Shown: positions 61,862 to 64,000 of the stretch, one piece after another
Layout of the letters: each line of letters opens with the position of its first letter
Position numbering within the stretch: position 1 is the first letter of the stretch
Origin: Acinetobacter sp. ANC 4173
GTDB taxonomy: Bacteria; Pseudomonadota; Gammaproteobacteria; Pseudomonadales; Moraxellaceae
Length of the DNA: 64,000 bases
NCBI RefSeq assembly: GCF_004331255.1
Contig: NZ_SJOF01000014.1
Coordinates: 1 to 64,000, forward strand
Direction of reading: 5' to 3'
The notes under the pieces: generated by a model
The model's input: the letters and a program-made list of their open reading frames with translations, nothing else
What the model was told of the DNA's origin: nothing
The model's database searches: none
Program-made: the position numbers and the translations under genes

Positions 61862-62530
61862 TTAGAAAAGATCAAACATATTCAACTGAGGTGTTGGCTT
61901 TTCTATTTTGGCTTTAGGTACATGTGAACACTCAAACTCTTCAACTGGAAATCCCTGCATAAATTGAGTCATTTGATGTGGCTGTTTTAAATTTAGCCAA
62001 TGATCAAGATGCTCATGCGGAATGACGACAATTGATCGTTTGACATCACCAGGTTCATGAAACTCTTTCATCATAGGATGGTCTATGGCATCCATCGTCA
62101 GCATTGCTGCGGAACGAATAATTTCATTATTGATTTTGCAAATTTCATAAATTGCAGCAATAAAAAAGGCTTTGCCATCTTTACGCCGTACACCCCATCG
62201 TTGTGGTTTATTTTCAATATATTTACTTTCATAAAACTCAGTGACTGGAATTACACCGAACTTACATTTATAAGCCGCATCCTGAAAGCTTGGCTTCTCA
62301 AAAATAGTTTCATACCTAGCATTATAAGTACGCTTAGAGGTACTGACATCTTCAGCCCATTTCGGCACTAAACCAAATAATACTTCTCGCCACTCCAATC
62401 CATGTTCAGATTTAAACAATAACGGAGTTTTATAACTAGGATAAACCTCTTCCAGATATTCAAACGGAATTTGTGGCAAACCCAATTGCTGTAGTTGTGA
62501 CAAGGTTAGAGGTTTAAAATTGGCACACAT
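61862..62530 (-). CDS. SOS response-associated peptidase (YedK/HMCES-like)
   Basis: A 222-residue SRAP protein. The catalytic Cys2 follows the initiator Met (MCANF), the conserved Asn is in YNARYE, the Glu in TEFYES and the His in MDAIDHPMMKEFH. These proteins form a covalent bond with abasic sites in single-stranded DNA and protect them. It stands alone, not beside lexA or dinB. Acinetobacter copies of this kind are usual. Confidence 0.92.
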   Translation of the reverse strand: MCANFKPLTLSQLQQLGLPQIPFEYLEEVYPSYKTPLLFKSEHGLEWREVLFGLVPKWAEDVSTSKRTYNARYETIFEKPSFQDAAYKCKFGVIPVTEFYESKYIENKPQRWGVRRKDGKAFFIAAIYEICKINNEIIRSAAMLTMDAIDHPMMKEFHEPGDVKRSIVVIPHEHLDHWLNLKQPHQMTQFMQGFPVEEFECSHVPKAKIEKPTPQLNMFDLF

Positions 62531-62560
62531 TTATTGAATCCAATTGATGCTATCTTTCAT

Positions 62561-62971
62561 TTAACAATGAACCAGAATTCCCATTTCAGTCACAAAATAA
62601 GCAGTGGAATCCGCAACTTCAATATTATAGACATAATCACAGTAAGCTTGACCACCACAAGGGATGAGTTTTTCAATCATCTCACTATACAACTCAATAA
62701 GTTCCCTACCTTTGTCCTTATCCAAGTATAAACAATCTCTTTCATCTTGTTTTATTAAGGTTTCAGGTAATACGCCACAATGTCCAATAACCCTCGCTAG
62801 ATAACACACATCATCCTGATCTAGTCAGATCGTTCTTGGGCGACCTAGACTAAAATCAACCAATTCATAAGTATATCCATGTCGCAAATAGACCAAATCG
62901 TTCATTTTAGCCTGTTCAATCGCTACTAAATCTTATTCTGTATGTATCCATGTCCCTGCGACAAAACCCAT
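62561..62971 (-). pseudogene. decayed gene with two in-frame stops
   Basis: The frame that encodes an 82-residue stretch at 62561-62809 continues upstream in the same frame through a TGA (62825-62827) and a TAA (62933-62935) to an ATG at 62971. The upstream parts read as plausible protein (MGFVAGTWIHTE; LVAIEQAKMNDLVYLRHGYT; ELVDFSLGRPRTI). The whole would be 136 residues. The product family is not recognised. The downstream 82 residues might still be made from an internal start, but no ribosome site is evident. Confidence 0.7.
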
Positions 62972-63008
62972 ATTCTTTTTGTTGTTACATTTTATAGATT
63001 CCTAAAAA

Positions 63009-63040
63009 ACAAAGACCTTTCAAAATTGAAAGGTCTTTGT
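63009..63040 (-). terminator. terminator after glcB
   Basis: ACAAAGACCTTTCAA and its full complement form a 15-base stem with a two-base loop, followed by six T on the minus strand. Confidence 0.92.
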
Positions 63041-63063
63041 CAGATTCACGTAACTAATCGAAA

Positions 63064-64000
63064 TCAGTCACCTGTGTAACCTTTTAATTTCAAACGCGCA
63101 GCATGTAACAATGGTTCAGTATAACCAGAAGGCTGCACACCACCTTTGAAAATTAAATCAGAAGCGGCTTGGAAAGCGATATTGTTATCAAAGTCTGTTG
63201 CCATTGCTGTATACAATGGATCTTCAGCGTTTTGACCGTCTACAATTTTAGCCATGCGCTTCAAGACTTCTTCAACCTGCTCACGTGTTACGATACCGTG
63301 ACGTAACCAGTTTGCAACGTGTTGTGAAGAAATACGTAATGTTGCACGATCTTCCATCAAACCAACGTTGTTGATATCTGGAACTTTAGAACAACCTACA
63401 CCTAAATCAACCCAACGAACCACATAACCCAAGATACCTTGACAGTTATTTTCAAGTTCATTGTTAATCTCTTCAGCCGACCAGTTAGTCTCTGGAGCAA
63501 AAGGAGGGGTTAACAAATCATCTAGAGAAAGCATTTGTTCAGCTTTCAATTGATCTTGACGTGATTTTACATTGACTTGATGGTAATGCATTGCATGTAG
63601 CGCAGCACCCGCTGGTGACGGCACCCAAGCACATGATGCACCAGCATTTGGATGTGCAGCTTTAGTCGCTAACATATCTTTCATACTGTCTGGCTTAGGC
63701 CACATGCCTTTACCAATTTGTGCCTTACCTTGCAAACCACACTCTAAACCAATTGCTACGTTACGGTTTTCGTAAGCTGCAATCCATTTTTGTGTTTTTA
63801 CTGCTTCTTTACGAACAACTGGTGCTGCTTCCATAGAAGTATGGATTTCATCGCCCGTACGGTCCATAAAACCAGTGTTAATAAAGATCGTACGGTCTTT
63901 AGCAGCCTCAATACAGTTTTTCAAGTTCACTGATGTACGACGCTCTTCGTCCATAATACCGATTTTTAAAGACTTCGTTGGTAAGCCAATTGCTTGTTCT
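63064..64000 (-). CDS. glcB: malate synthase G (C-terminal part, cut by window edge)
   Basis: The frame runs off the right edge; 311 residues of the C-terminal part are present. The stretch [20 protein letters not shown], with [16 protein letters not shown] and [20 protein letters not shown] after it, is characteristic of malate synthase G (full length about 720 residues). It condenses glyoxylate and acetyl-CoA in the glyoxylate bypass. The internal Met at 63954 is not the start. Confidence 0.95.
   Translation of the reverse strand, partial: EQAIGLPTKSLKIGIMDEERRTSVNLKNCIEAAKDRTIFINTGFMDRTGDEIHTSMEAAPVVRKEAVKTQKWIAAYENRNVAIGLECGLQGKAQIGKGMWPKPDSMKDMLATKAAHPNAGASCAWVPSPAGAALHAMHYHQVNVKSRQDQLKAEQMLSLDDLLTPPFAPETNWSAEEINNELENNCQGILGYVVRWVDLGVGCSKVPDINNVGLMEDRATLRISSQHVANWLRHGIVTREQVEEVLKRMAKIVDGQNAEDPLYTAMATDFDNNIAFQAASDLIFKGGVQPSGYTEPLLHAARLKLKGYTGD

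Overview
The window is from an Acinetobacter-type gammaproteobacterium. The evidence is the AT-rich codon use, a RecA very close to Acinetobacter RecA, the recA-recX neighbourhood, the long lpxA to pyrH envelope cluster, and an SRP RNA of the expected type. RecA differs at several positions from the A. baumannii protein as I remember it, so a non-baumannii species is likely. About half the window (1 to about 33,050) is a temperate prophage. The rest (about 33,100 to 64,000) is ordinary chromosome.

Prophage. The virion genes all lie on the minus strand in the order of a P22-like podovirus: small and large terminase, portal, scaffold, coat, gp4-like and gp10-like tail accessory proteins, three injection proteins, a virion lysozyme, tail fibre, then holin, endolysin and Rz/Rz1. 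The left attachment site lies outside the window. Accessory genes sit inside this frame. Between coat and gp4 there is a DUF2829/Tad2-type anti-Thoeris protein, an HeH-domain protein, a probably frameshifted gene and a jelly-roll-like protein. In the slot that holds gp26/gp14 in P22 there is a 39-residue gene, a 2-oxoglutarate oxygenase and a GNAT acetyltransferase. Two lipoproteins lie next to the tail fibre. Upstream of the terminase are a metallopeptidase, a nuclease and a two-gene cassette (small protein plus DUF2335 membrane protein) that has its own sigma70 promoter and terminator.

Prophage control. A CI-type repressor (plus strand, 26,721) faces Cro and CII-like genes. Three 17-bp operators lie on each side of the repressor gene and overlap a promoter on each side, as in lambda OR and OL. 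The rightward early operon (minus strand) runs Cro, CII, two small genes, an O-like replication protein containing five 21-bp iterons (the likely origin), a DUF1064 nuclease and a Q-like antiterminator. After Q comes about 1 kb of stem-loops, terminators, a structured RNA-like element and a 38-residue gene. The late operon contains at least seven intrinsic terminators, which fits Q-mediated read-through. The leftward early operon (plus strand) carries an ERF annealing protein, an ExoX-C/DUF3820-like protein, a 420-residue protein with three internal repeats, several small unknown genes and an excisionase, and meets the integrase tail to tail.

Chromosome. From 33,149: a yrfG-like nucleotidase, hslR, recA, recX, SRP RNA and cpoB on the plus strand. 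Then, on the minus strand, the envelope and isoprenoid cluster lpxA-fabZ-lpxD-skp-bamA-rseP-dxr-cdsA-uppS-frr-pyrH, followed by rimO. ntrBC (plus) follows, with a sigma54-like promoter. The remainder is a LysR regulator, map, brnQ, small membrane proteins, an alpha/beta hydrolase, a TerC/CBS protein, a MarR regulator, a YedK-type SRAP protein, a pseudogene with two in-frame stops and the 3' part of malate synthase G (glcB), which runs off the right edge. Functions are assigned from motifs and remembered family sequences; no database search was run.
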